Positions 1 through 6,025 of a stretch of 10,801 bases of DNA are shown piece after piece (position 1 is the stretch's first letter; each line of letters starts with the position of its first letter). Source of the DNA: Patescibacteria group bacterium UBA5738 (GTDB lineage Bacteria; Patescibacteriota; Minisyncoccia; Minisyncoccales; UBA5738); NCBI GenBank assembly GCA_002419295.1, contig DIFW01000035.1:1-10801 (forward strand), given 5' to 3'. The position numbers were made by a program, and so were the translations under genes. The notes beneath the pieces are model-generated. The model saw only the letters and a program-made list of their open reading frames with translations. It had not been told where the DNA came from and ran no database searches.

Positions 1-73
1 TTTTAGGAGTTTCGTAATTCAAAGAAATTTCAAATAAAGCTATGAATTCTCCGTTGAAAGACGGACGCGCCAT
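1..73 (-). CDS. Possible 5' end of a divergent gene (partial, weak)
   Basis: On the minus strand an ATG at 73 opens a frame that stays open for 24 codons to the left edge of the window, beginning MARPSFNGEF and continuing with an ordinary-looking mix of residues. None of the three plus-strand frames is open over these bases, so this is the only coding candidate here. There is no Shine-Dalgarno sequence in front of it, but that is true of most genes in the window. The gap to mutM is only 24 bases, which is tight for two divergent starts. Twenty-four open codons can easily occur by chance and I recognise no family, so this is a weak call. Confidence 0.22.
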   Translation of the reverse strand, partial: MARPSFNGEFIALFEISLNYETPK

Positions 74-97
74 GGCGCAGATTTTTAACTTAATTTT

Positions 98-901
98 ATG
101 CCCGAACTGCCGGAAGTTGAAACAATCAGGCGGCAATTAGCCGAAAAAATTGTTGGTAAAACCATCAATCAAATTGAAATTTTGGCACCCAAGATTTTTA
201 TCGGCGAGGTAAAAACTGCCATCGGCGCCAAAGTGGTTGGGGTTGGTCGCGTTGCCAAAGTGTTGCGGATATTGCTGAGCAACGGCAACGCGCTTTTGGC
301 GCATTTTAAATTAAACGGCCAGTTTTTTTGGCGCGGGCCGGGTGATGATTCGCCGGCGCGTTTCACTTGCGTTATTTTTCACTTCACCGATGGTTCGCGG
401 CTGTTGTTTAACGATTCGCGCAAATTCGGCTGGATTAAGGCGATGGAAAATTTTAGCGAGGAAAGCGCCGCGGCGATTGAACCGTTTTGCCCGGATTTTA
501 ATTTGAAAAATTTTTTCGCGGTGCTGGCAAAGTCGCGCCGGCCGGTGAAGCTGGTATTGATGGATCAGGAAAAAATCGGCGGCATCGGCAATATCTATGC
601 CAACGAGGCGCTGTTTGCGGCGCGGATAAGCCCTTTTCGTCCGGCAAATTCTTTGAGCGTCAATGAAGCCGAAAAACTGCGCAACGCGATTGTCAAAATT
701 TTGCAAAAAGCTATTGACTGCCGCGGCTCTTCGGGTAAAGATGAGTGGTACCGCCAGCTTGACGGCAGTCCGGGCGGTTATCAAAACCATTTTTTGGTTT
801 ATCAAAAAAACGGCCAAAAATGTCCGCGTTGCGGCGATCCGATAACGCGCCAAAATCAAGCGGGAAGGGGCACATTCTATTGTCCTGCTTGTCAAATTTG
901 A
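98..901 (+). CDS. mutM: Formamidopyrimidine-DNA glycosylase (Fpg/MutM)
   Basis: Bifunctional DNA glycosylase/AP lyase of base-excision repair that removes 8-oxoguanine and ring-opened purines and nicks the abasic site. The protein starts MPELPEVET, the family signature: after Met removal Pro2 is the Schiff-base nucleophile and Glu3 the acid catalyst. Lys54 (VGRVAKVL) matches the conserved catalytic lysine of this strand. Arg108 and Phe110 in NDSRKFG correspond to the DNA-wedging residues of the usual DPRRFG motif. DQEKIGGIGNIYANE (156-170) is the helix-two-turn-helix signature, and a C-terminal zinc finger uses Cys242, Cys245, Cys262 and Cys265, with Arg257 before its second half. At 267 residues it is full length. 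The start is fixed by the signature itself. No Shine-Dalgarno precedes it, only an AT-rich TTAATTTT. A small membrane-protein gene follows after 23 bases. All key residues are intact, so I expect an active enzyme. Confidence 0.97.
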   Translation: MPELPEVETIRRQLAEKIVGKTINQIEILAPKIFIGEVKTAIGAKVVGVGRVAKVLRILLSNGNALLAHFKLNGQFFWRGPGDDSPARFTCVIFHFTDGSRLLFNDSRKFGWIKAMENFSEESAAAIEPFCPDFNLKNFFAVLAKSRRPVKLVLMDQEKIGGIGNIYANEALFAARISPFRPANSLSVNEAEKLRNAIVKILQKAIDCRGSSGKDEWYRQLDGSPGGYQNHFLVYQKNGQKCPRCGDPITRQNQAGRGTFYCPACQI

Positions 902-924
902 TATTTGAGTTTTGACTTAATTCT

Positions 925-1215
925 ATGTATGGAGTAGCGGCCAAAAGATTTGATCGCGATATTTACAAGAACAAGCGTTGGCTCAAGATCGCCGATTTTT
1001 CGCTGGGATTTTTGATTTCGCTTTTGGCGTGGATATTGTTTTTCAATCCGGTTTGGTGGGCCGCGCCTCTGGGTGTATTTATCCTTTGCGCCGCCGCGGC
1101 GATGATGAAAATAAAACGCCGCTATCTTTTTTACGGCGGGCTGGCGCTGGTGTTTTTTCCGTTTGCTTTATGGGCGATAATCATGATCCTTTGGGCCGGA
1201 AGAAAGGAATTTTAA
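925..1215 (+). CDS. Small hypothetical membrane protein, three predicted helices
   Basis: A 96-residue protein of unknown function. After a basic N-terminal stretch (KRFDRDIYKNKRWLK, residues 7-21) come three hydrophobic segments at about 25-41, 45-62 and 71-91, with a basic MKIKRR loop at about 62-67 between the second and third. By the positive-inside rule the N-terminus and that loop are probably cytoplasmic. No catalytic motif is visible. It lies 23 bases behind mutM on the same strand and is followed directly by a strong terminator, so it is probably cotranscribed with mutM. The ATG at 925 is preceded by TTAATTCT, nearly the same leader as mutM's TTAATTTT. The alternative overlapping frame at 978-1253 runs into the terminator hairpin and is less credible. 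Confidence 0.75.
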   Translation: MYGVAAKRFDRDIYKNKRWLKIADFSLGFLISLLAWILFFNPVWWAAPLGVFILCAAAAMMKIKRRYLFYGGLALVFFPFALWAIIMILWAGRKEF

Positions 1216-1219
1216 GGAC

Positions 1220-1251
1220 AAAAAAACGCTTTCATAAGAAAGCGTTTTTTT
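1220..1251. terminator. Bidirectional intrinsic terminator between convergent genes
   Basis: A perfect 14-bp hairpin: 1220-1233 (seven A then CGCTTTC) pairs with 1238-1251 (GAAAGCG then seven T) around the loop ATAA. Read on either strand the GC-containing stem is followed by a run of seven T, so it can end transcripts from both sides. It begins five bases after the stop of the plus-strand membrane-protein gene and ends 14 bases before the stop of the minus-strand gene, the expected place for a shared terminator. Confidence 0.93.
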
Positions 1252-1265
1252 GATTGAAATTAAAG

Positions 1266-1964
1266 TCAGAATTTACAGAGTTCATTCTCGAATTTGCCGC
1301 CGAATTGTTGGCAAAGCTCTTGGGAGATTCCTGAACACTCTTGGGTGTCCATATTCCATTCGCCGCGATTGTCGGTGCAAGCGGCTTCGGCTTGGGCGTT
1401 GGCCCGCTTTTGCGTGAGCTCTTTCAGCATCGCGCCATCGAGAATATAGCTTTTGGAAACCGGCACGGTGGGTTCGGGTTCAACATTATCGCCGTCGATT
1501 TTCCTTTCCAGATAATTAATGCGCATTGCTTGGTTGACGATGGCAATGTCTTCTATCTTCACGCCTTCTCCCAGCGGCACGGCGTTGGATCCGACGATTA
1601 GCTCTTTTTCTTCGTTGACCAGCGCGATTGCCGCGTAATAATATATCGCCGGATCGTTTTCGGTCTGCTGTTTTAGTACCAGCGCCCAATCGTTTTGTCC
1701 GTCGGCGTTCAAGTCTCCCGAAATCGGCTCGCCTTCAACTTCGGTAGTCATTTTTTGCGCGCCATAAGGGTTGATGGTTTCGGCTTTGCCGTTTTCCAAA
1801 GTGATGATGTCGGTTTCCACCAAATAGGGAGCGTTGAGCGGCGAAAGCTTGCCGGCCGGCTCTTCTCCTTCCGGTTGTTCGGCGGGCTTGCTCTGATTCA
1901 TCATTATCGCGGCGGCAACGGCAATGATCGCAACTATTGCCAAAATCAAAATTTTCTTATTCAT
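1266..1964 (-). CDS. Exported membrane-anchored hypothetical protein, Cys-rich tail
   Basis: With the start chosen here (MNKKILILAI) the protein has 232 residues. Residues 4-21 form one hydrophobic helix with two lysines in front, a signal anchor with no lipobox cysteine, so the rest is predicted outside the membrane. After a Glu/Pro-rich linker comes a soluble domain holding GDLNADGQND (83-92), a DxNxDGxxxD loop like the calcium loops of FG-GAP/VCBS or dockerin-like proteins. The C-terminal tail has four cysteines (196, 210, 218, 230) arranged as two C-x(n)-G-x-W/F-x(n)-C units, able to form two disulfides if exported. Another ATG lies ten codons upstream at 1994, but it falls inside a good -10 hexamer (1993-1998), so a transcript from that promoter would exclude it. 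The gene is convergent with the mutM unit and divergent from the helicase. I do not recognise a named family. Confidence 0.8.
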   Translation of the reverse strand: MNKKILILAIVAIIAVAAAIMMNQSKPAEQPEGEEPAGKLSPLNAPYLVETDIITLENGKAETINPYGAQKMTTEVEGEPISGDLNADGQNDWALVLKQQTENDPAIYYYAAIALVNEEKELIVGSNAVPLGEGVKIEDIAIVNQAMRINYLERKIDGDNVEPEPTVPVSKSYILDGAMLKELTQKRANAQAEAACTDNRGEWNMDTQECSGISQELCQQFGGKFENELCKF

Positions 1965-1992
1965 TGTTTTTAATTTATTGACTTGATGGTTC

Positions 1993-2020
1993 ATTTTAGC
2001 GCGGTTTTTTAATTTTGCAA
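1993..2020 (-). promoter_or_regulatory. Candidate sigma-70-type promoter for the exported protein gene
   Basis: On the minus strand TTGCAA (2015-2020) is followed after 16 bases by TAAAAT (1993-1998). Transcription would begin around 1986, giving a leader of roughly 20 bases before the ATG at 1964. Seen by eye only, in AT-rich DNA. Confidence 0.42.
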
Positions 2021-2044
2021 TAGCGGCGGTCTGCGGGGCAATAA

Positions 2045-2073
2045 TTGTTAAATAAGATGGAACGGTATAGAAT
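2045..2073 (+). promoter_or_regulatory. Candidate sigma-70-type promoter for the helicase gene
   Basis: TTGTTA (2045-2050) and TAGAAT (2068-2073) are 17 bases apart, with an expected start near 2080 and about 30 bases of leader before the helicase ATG at 2112. Together with the minus-strand candidate at 1993-2020 it makes this spacer a divergent promoter region. Hexamers are imperfect. Confidence 0.42.
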
Positions 2074-2111
2074 CAAGAGTGTGCGAAATGTGCAAGAGCG
2101 ATAATAAATAA

Positions 2112-3773
2112 ATGACACAGGAACAAGCGTTGGCGATACTAAAATCAGGCAAGAGCGCGTTCATTACCGGTCCGGCGGGGAGCGGCAAGACTTTTGTGTT
2201 GAATCGCTACATCGATTGGCTGAAATCCGCGGGTGCTGGCGTTGCCATCACCGCGTCCACGGGCATTGCTGCCACCCACTTGAACGGCATTACCCTTCAT
2301 TCTTGGACCGGAATGGGCGTGCGCCGCGAAATATCCCCGCGCGAAATGAAAGAGCTGACCAAGCGGAGCTATTTGCGCCGGAGGTTTTCGAGCGTTTCCG
2401 TTTTGATTGTTGATGAAATTTCCATGATGGCGGGATGCCAGCTTGATTTGGCCGACCAAATGTTTCGGGCGTTCAAGCAAATTGACATGCCGTTCGGCGG
2501 AGTGCAGGTGGTGCTTTGCGGCGATTTTTTCCAGTTGCCGCCGGTGCATCGCCGGGATCGGCAAAGCAAAAACGAATCGCAAACAAGCCTTGATTTCGCG
2601 CGCGAAGATGTTTATCATCCCTCCGGATTTGCCTATTGCTCGCGCGCGTGGCGCCAACTCGATCTGAAAATTTGCTATTTGGACGAACAGCACCGGCAAG
2701 GCGACGCGGAATTTTTGCGGATTTTAAATGGTATCAGGAGCAATGCCGCCGCCGGAGATATCCGCCGGTCGCTGGAAAAAAGAATCGGCGCGGCGATTGA
2801 AATGGCGGTCAAGCCGGCCAAACTCTATACGCATAATGTTGATGTGGAACTTGAAAACAATTTGGAATTGCGAAAAATCGGTGCCAAAGAATTTGTTTAT
2901 AAAATGGAGCTGATCGGTCCGGCGGCATTGGCCGAAAAACTGCAAAAAGGATGTTTGGCCCCGCCGGTATTGCGTTTGAAAATCGGCGCGCGGGTGATGT
3001 TTGTGAAAAACAATTTTGAAGAAGGTTATGTCAACGGCACTTTGGGGGTGGTGGAGGAGCTTGACGAAGGCCGGATTTTGGTGCGTTCTTCGGGCGGAAG
3101 AATGTTTGATGTCGGGCTGTCCAGCTGGCACATCGCCGAAGAAGGAAAAATCAAGGCCGAGATCAACCAGTACCCTTTGCGCTTGGCGTGGGCGATCACG
3201 GTGCACAAAAGCCAGGGAATGAGTTTGGACGCCGCCGAGATTGATTTGCGCCAATCTTTTGAAACGGGAATGGGTTATGTGGCGCTGTCGCGGGTGCGTT
3301 CGCTGGCGGGATTGTCGCTGGCGGGATTCAACGAAATTGCCTTGCGGGTCAATGAAGAAGTTTTGGAATTCGATGAAAAATTAAAAAAAGAATCGGCGGC
3401 GCATGCGCGCGAATTGGCGGCCAAATCGCCGTCGCCGCGATTTTACCCGGCGAAAACCGGGAAGAAATCCGATACGGCGGCCGCGACCAAAGAGTGGCTG
3501 GAAAAAGGAATGTCGCCGGATGAGATTGCCGCAATCAGGAAATTGAAAACGGCAACGATTATTGATCATTGCGAAAAAATCAAAGCAAAATTCCCGGATT
3601 TCGACTTTTCCGCGCTTGCCGGAAAAATGCCGCCCGCCCAATTGGAAAAAATGAAAATCGCGCTGAAAAAATGCCAAAATGAAAACGGACAATATCCGCT
3701 CAAACCGGCAATGGAACTGTTGGATGGCGCGGTTGGCTATGACCAGTTGCGATTAGTCCGCTTGTTGCTGTAA
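2112..3773 (+). CDS. PIF1-like SF1B helicase with C-terminal helix-turn-helix
   Basis: ATP-dependent 5'-3' DNA helicase of the PIF1/RecD-like superfamily 1B, 553 residues; relatives act at replication forks, G-quadruplexes and recombination intermediates. The motifs are complete: Walker A GPAGSGKT (20-27), motif Ia TASTGIAA (47-54), Walker B VLIVDEIS (97-104), motif III GDFFQLPPV (137-145), motif IV EQHRQ (192-196), the UvrD/PIF1 C-terminal motif TVHKSQGMSL (363-372) and motif VI YVALSRVRS (389-397). After the motor, a charged linker (about 418-455) leads to a roughly 100-residue tail. Its segment around 457-490 (TKEWLEKGMSPDEIAAIRKL onward) resembles the helix-turn-helix domain found at the C-terminus of many RecQ and some PIF1 proteins. 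The start follows ATAATAAATAA with no Shine-Dalgarno. It stands alone behind its own candidate promoter. Its biological substrate cannot be told from sequence. Confidence 0.93.
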   Translation: MTQEQALAILKSGKSAFITGPAGSGKTFVLNRYIDWLKSAGAGVAITASTGIAATHLNGITLHSWTGMGVRREISPREMKELTKRSYLRRRFSSVSVLIVDEISMMAGCQLDLADQMFRAFKQIDMPFGGVQVVLCGDFFQLPPVHRRDRQSKNESQTSLDFAREDVYHPSGFAYCSRAWRQLDLKICYLDEQHRQGDAEFLRILNGIRSNAAAGDIRRSLEKRIGAAIEMAVKPAKLYTHNVDVELENNLELRKIGAKEFVYKMELIGPAALAEKLQKGCLAPPVLRLKIGARVMFVKNNFEEGYVNGTLGVVEELDEGRILVRSSGGRMFDVGLSSWHIAEEGKIKAEINQYPLRLAWAITVHKSQGMSLDAAEIDLRQSFETGMGYVALSRVRSLAGLSLAGFNEIALRVNEEVLEFDEKLKKESAAHARELAAKSPSPRFYPAKTGKKSDTAAATKEWLEKGMSPDEIAAIRKLKTATIIDHCEKIKAKFPDFDFSALAGKMPPAQLEKMKIALKKCQNENGQYPLKPAMELLDGAVGYDQLRLVRLLL

Positions 3774-3855
3774 AAAACGGACAATAGGCGATAATTATTC
3801 AGACAAGCGTAAAAATTTGATATTATGAAACTTGTAATGGCGAAATACCGCTAAA

Positions 3856-3891
3856 TTAGTATATACTAAGTATATATTCGAATATATACTT
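3856..3891. promoter_or_regulatory. Two nested AT-rich palindromes, likely operator of the AbrB-like gene
   Basis: TTAGTATATACTAA (3856-3869) is a perfect 14-bp palindrome, and 3868-3891 is a perfect 24-bp palindrome centred on TTCGAA, with arms AAGTATATATTC and GAATATATACTT. Both are built from the half-site AGTATATA, which occurs four times: plus strand at 3858 and 3869, minus strand at 3860-3867 and 3883-3890. The block ends seven bases before the ATG of a small DNA-binding protein and contains -10-like TATACT hexamers. That is the geometry of an autoregulatory operator. The arms lack a GC stem or T-run, so a terminator role is unlikely. Confidence 0.7.
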
Positions 3892-3898
3892 CAAATAT

Positions 3899-4072
3899 AT
3901 GGACAGAAAAATAAAAGACGGCGGCATCCGCAAATTAATGCGCTTGGGAAAATTTTCTTTGGCCGTGACTTTGCCCAAAGGAATTCTGGCCGAATTGGGC
4001 TGGAAAGAAAAGCAAAAAGTGGTTGCCAAAAAATACGGCAACGGCATTTTGATCGAGGACTGGAAGGAATAA
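3899..4072 (+). CDS. AbrB/MazE/SpoVT-like swapped-hairpin DNA-binding protein
   Basis: A 57-residue protein. After ten basic or polar residues it reads KLMRLGKFSLAVTLPKGIL (12-30), then AELGWKEKQKVV (31-42) and a final strand GNGILIED (47-54). The pattern 'G-x-S-x-x-V-T-L-P-K ... LGW-x-x-x-x-V' followed by a short strand is the classic one-copy swapped-hairpin AbrB/MazE/SpoVT domain, which dimerises to bind palindromic DNA. I infer a transcription regulator, probably repressing itself through the palindromes immediately upstream. An antitoxin role is possible for this fold, but the next gene (65 bases on) is a MazG-like NTP hydrolase, not a recognisable toxin. ATG at 3899 is the only start that keeps the whole domain. 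There is no Shine-Dalgarno. Confidence 0.82.
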   Translation: MDRKIKDGGIRKLMRLGKFSLAVTLPKGILAELGWKEKQKVVAKKYGNGILIEDWKE

Positions 4073-4107
4073 ATATGATCATTGGTTTTTAATTATCTTG
4101 AATTGCG

Positions 4108-4136
4108 AAATCCTTAAATCCTAATAAATAAATCCT
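4108..4136 (+). repeat. Three AAATCCT repeats abutting the mazG-like start codon
   Basis: AAATCCT occurs at 4108-4114, 4116-4122 and 4130-4136, the last directly touching the ATG at 4137. The first two are separated by a single T. A related repeat in inverted orientation follows the gene at 4468-4487. Function unknown; it may only be slippage-prone AT-rich spacer. Confidence 0.6.
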
Positions 4137-4466
4137 ATGGAATTCAATGAATATCAAAAGTTGGCGCGGGAAACCGCGATTTACGCGGGCGCGGGAAACA
4201 ATTTTGTTTATCCGGCGCTGGGGCTTTGCGGCGAAACCGGCGAAGTGGCCGAAAAAATCAAAAAAATTGTGCGCGATAATGATAATTTGGTGGATGATAA
4301 GCGCCGCGCCGATCTGGAAAAAGAGCTGGGCGATGTGTTGTGGTACATTGCCAATCTTGCCGTTGAACTGGGATTGGATATGGATGGCATCGCCCAAAAA
4401 AATATCGCCAAATTGAAATCAAGAAAAGAAAGAGGCGTTTTGCATGGCTCCGGCGACAACCGATAG
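4137..4466 (+). CDS. MazG-like nucleoside triphosphate pyrophosphohydrolase
   Basis: Small all-alpha NTP pyrophosphohydrolase of the MazG superfamily, 109 residues, expected to cleave (d)NTPs to the monophosphate and PPi and so clean the nucleotide pool or limit dNTPs. The magnesium-binding signature is intact: GLCGETGEVAEK supplies Glu33 and Glu36, and ELGDVLWYIA supplies Glu63 and Asp66, i.e. ExxE-26-ExxD. The tail KLKSRKERGVLHGSGDNR (92-109) is typical of the short stand-alone members also found in phages. It has one MazG domain, unlike the two of E. coli MazG, and the exact substrate cannot be told. It heads a close cluster: the YgjP-like peptidase begins 21 bases later. The alternative frame at 4147 is a shadow. 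Confidence 0.9.
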   Translation: MEFNEYQKLARETAIYAGAGNNFVYPALGLCGETGEVAEKIKKIVRDNDNLVDDKRRADLEKELGDVLWYIANLAVELGLDMDGIAQKNIAKLKSRKERGVLHGSGDNR

Positions 4467-4467
4467 C

Positions 4468-4487
4468 GGATTTAAGATTTAAGATTT
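4468..4487 (+). repeat. Tandem 7-bp repeat GATTTAA abutting a start codon
   Basis: GATTTAA (4469-4475), GATTTAA (4476-4482) and GATTT (4483-4487) run head to tail, and the last copy flows straight into the ATG of the metallopeptidase gene at 4488. This is the entire non-coding gap after the mazG-like stop. Reverse-complemented it reads AAATCTTAAATCTTAAATCC, close to the AAATCCTTAAATCCT in front of the mazG-like gene. Confidence 0.65.
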
Positions 4488-5057
4488 ATGCGAAATTTAA
4501 GCGGCCAATCAAAAAAGATAGATTTGGGCGGCCAGGAAATCGTGTATTGTTTGAGAAGCAGCGCGAGGGCAAAATGTTTGCGCGTGGCGATAAAACCCGG
4601 CGGCGAAGTTTTTGCGGTAAAGCCGCGGTTTTTGCCGGATTTTTTGGTGGAAAGATTTTTACGCCAAAAATCCGGCTGGATTTTGGACAAAATTGCCGAT
4701 TTAAAAAACAAAAAGAATTTGCTGGCTCGCGGATGCCGCGCCGATTTTTTGCGGCACGCCAAGCCCGCCCGCGATTTGGTTTTGCGAAAAATCGGCAAAT
4801 TCAGCCAAACATATCAATTTGATTTCAACCGCGTATCGATTCGCGATCAAAAAACCCGCTGGGGAAGCTGTTCGCGCCGCGGCAATTTAAGTTTCAACTA
4901 TCGCATCGCGCTTCTGCCGGATCGTTTGGCCGATTATATTGTGGCGCACGAATTATGCCATTTAAAGGAAATGAACCATTCGCGCCGGTTTTGGGATTTG
5001 CTGGCGGTTGCTTTGCCCGATTGCAAGCTCCGCCGCCGGGAGTTGAAAAATTATTAG
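4488..5057 (+). CDS. YgjP-type zinc metallopeptidase (DUF45/WLM-like, M48-related)
   Basis: A 189-residue predicted cytoplasmic zinc metallopeptidase of the YgjP/DUF45 family. The catalytic motif is HELCH (154-158), with His154 and His158 as zinc ligands and Glu155 as general base; His164 in NHSRRFW is the third-ligand candidate, as in the family's HExxH...NHSxxFW pattern. The other family hallmark, RWGSCS (124-129), precedes it, followed by LSFNYRIALLPD. The N-terminal half (about 10-70) is the usual beta-rich region with KPGGEVFAVKPRF. There is no signal peptide or membrane helix. The physiological substrate of this family is poorly known. The start at 4488 is set by the tandem repeat in the leader and by the preceding stop. 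The gene sits between the mazG-like gene (21 bases) and the MscS-like gene (41 bases), probably in one transcript. Confidence 0.9.
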   Translation: MRNLSGQSKKIDLGGQEIVYCLRSSARAKCLRVAIKPGGEVFAVKPRFLPDFLVERFLRQKSGWILDKIADLKNKKNLLARGCRADFLRHAKPARDLVLRKIGKFSQTYQFDFNRVSIRDQKTRWGSCSRRGNLSFNYRIALLPDRLADYIVAHELCHLKEMNHSRRFWDLLAVALPDCKLRRRELKNY

Positions 5058-5098
5058 TTTGCCGCGCGTATTGATTTTTCGGCGGGCGATGAGTTATA

Positions 5099-5746
5099 AT
5101 GGGCGATATGGATATTGCTTTTGGCGCTTTTTTTGCGAATATTTTCGGATCATTGTTAATATGGGTCGGGCATCACGGCGCGAAAGTTTTTTTGATAATT
5201 GCCGCCGCCGCGACTGCGGGATTTTTGATAAGATCGGCGCTTTCCCGCAGGAAAATAATGCCGATGCTTGACAATATCACCGGTCCTTCATATAAAGGGA
5301 TATTGAAGCCCGAAGTCGTTTTGGGCGAAGCCCAGAAGCAAAGGATTGCCACGATCATCAAAACATCCAACAACGCGTTGCAATCCTTGGTTTGGATTGT
5401 CGCCGTAATCATGATTTTGCCGGAGTTCGGTATTAATGTGGCGCCGATATTGGCAAGTTTGGGACTGGTGGGGTTGGCGGTGGGCATGGCCGCCAAGGAC
5501 ATTCTGACCGATTTTATCGCCGGGGTTTTCATTATTTTCGAAGGCGGCTATAACATCGGCGATGAAGTGGAAATTGCCGGATTTTCCGGAAAAGTTTTGG
5601 AAATATCTTTGCGCCGCACGATTTTGCGCAATGATGACGGCGTGATTTGCGCGGTGCCCAATCGGGAGGTGAAATCAATTAAAAAATTTAGGGGGAGGAA
5701 AAAAGAGGTCGAAAAAGAAAGTAAAATTAAGTTAATAATAAAATAA
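5099..5746 (+). CDS. MscS-type mechanosensitive ion channel, short form
   Basis: Small-conductance mechanosensitive channel family, an inner-membrane valve that opens under membrane tension after hypo-osmotic shock; 215 residues against about 286 in E. coli MscS. Hydrophobic helices lie at about 7-24 and 27-46, then about 93-109. The Gly/Ala-rich pore helix is ASLGLVGLAVGMAAKDIL (119-136), followed by DFIAGVFIIFE (138-148). The beta domain is recognisable from YNIGDEVEIAGFSGKVLEIS (151-170) to RNDDGVICAVPNREV (177-191). After that the protein stops within about 25 mostly lysine-rich residues, so the alpha/beta vestibule domain of MscS is missing. No frameshift is evident and the next gene starts eight bases on, so the short form seems genuine. 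A second ATG at codon 4 (5108) is a possible start. It lies 41 bases after the peptidase gene. Confidence 0.9.
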   Translation: MGDMDIAFGAFFANIFGSLLIWVGHHGAKVFLIIAAAATAGFLIRSALSRRKIMPMLDNITGPSYKGILKPEVVLGEAQKQRIATIIKTSNNALQSLVWIVAVIMILPEFGINVAPILASLGLVGLAVGMAAKDILTDFIAGVFIIFEGGYNIGDEVEIAGFSGKVLEISLRRTILRNDDGVICAVPNREVKSIKKFRGRKKEVEKESKIKLIIK

Positions 5747-5753
5747 CAAAATT

Positions 5754-6014
5754 ATGGAATCCTACCCTCAATATATCAGCCGTTTTTTGCCGGTTTGCGA
5801 GCCGTTGCCCGAAGTGAGTATTTGGCTTTTTGCGGTTCTTTTCGCGTGGTCTATCCTTTGGAAGGGCGCGGCGCTGTGGCGAGCCGCGCGCAATAACCAG
5901 TCATATTGGTTTGTCGCGCTGATTTTGGTTAATACCGTGGGCATTTTGGAAATTCTTTATATCTATGTTTTTGCCAAAAAACGGCCCGAAACAACCGGCG
6001 GTTCAAACAAATAA
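5754..6014 (+). CDS. DUF5652-like small membrane protein
   Basis: An 86-residue membrane protein with two helices, about 21-38 (VSIWLFAVLFAWSILWKGAA region) and 52-73. The pattern WKGAALWRAARNNQ then WFVALILVNTVGILEILYIY matches what I know of the DUF5652 family, in which a Trp-Lys-Gly turn after helix 1 and an NTxGILEIxYI motif in helix 2 are conserved. The family is frequent in candidate-phyla bacteria and has no known function. A short polar tail (KKRPETTGGSNK) follows helix 2. The start lies eight bases after the MscS-like stop, so the two are surely cotranscribed. A terminator lies 11 bases past its stop, making this the last gene of the cluster that begins at 4137. Confidence 0.83.
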   Translation: MESYPQYISRFLPVCEPLPEVSIWLFAVLFAWSILWKGAALWRAARNNQSYWFVALILVNTVGILEILYIYVFAKKRPETTGGSNK

Positions 6015-6025
6015 TTTTTGTCGGC

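Noticed and set aside
311..895. Long minus-strand open frame opposite mutM (194 codons)
   Set aside because: It lies entirely antisense to a gene with every catalytic residue intact, and its translation is rich in Arg/Ala without domain signatures. Open antisense frames are common opposite coding DNA of this composition.
978..1253. Plus-strand frame overlapping the small membrane protein gene
   Set aside because: It ends inside the terminator hairpin, and its translation lacks the coherent three-helix pattern of the frame at 925-1215.
1994..2112. Search of the divergent spacer for a tRNA, small RNA or riboswitch
   Set aside because: Only promoter-like hexamers are visible; no cloverleaf, T-loop or conserved riboswitch core was found.
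2145..2699. Minus-strand open frame opposite the helicase motor (184 codons)
   Set aside because: Antisense shadow of a well-supported helicase; no recognisable protein features.
3825..3854. Nine-codon leader frame (MKLVMAKYR) between the helicase and the AbrB-like gene
   Set aside because: Too short to support, with no ribosome-binding site and no attenuator-type hairpins around it.
3899..4466. AbrB-like gene plus mazG-like gene as a toxin-antitoxin pair
   Set aside because: The downstream gene is a MazG-type NTP pyrophosphohydrolase with a complete metal site, not a MazF/PIN/other toxin, and a 65-base gap with repeats separates them. Similar names (MazE, MazG) are not evidence of a toxin system.
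4547..4822. Alternative plus-strand frame inside the YgjP-like peptidase gene
   Set aside because: The overlapping frame encodes the conserved peptidase with HExxH and RWGSCS motifs; this one is Arg/Phe-rich with no motif.
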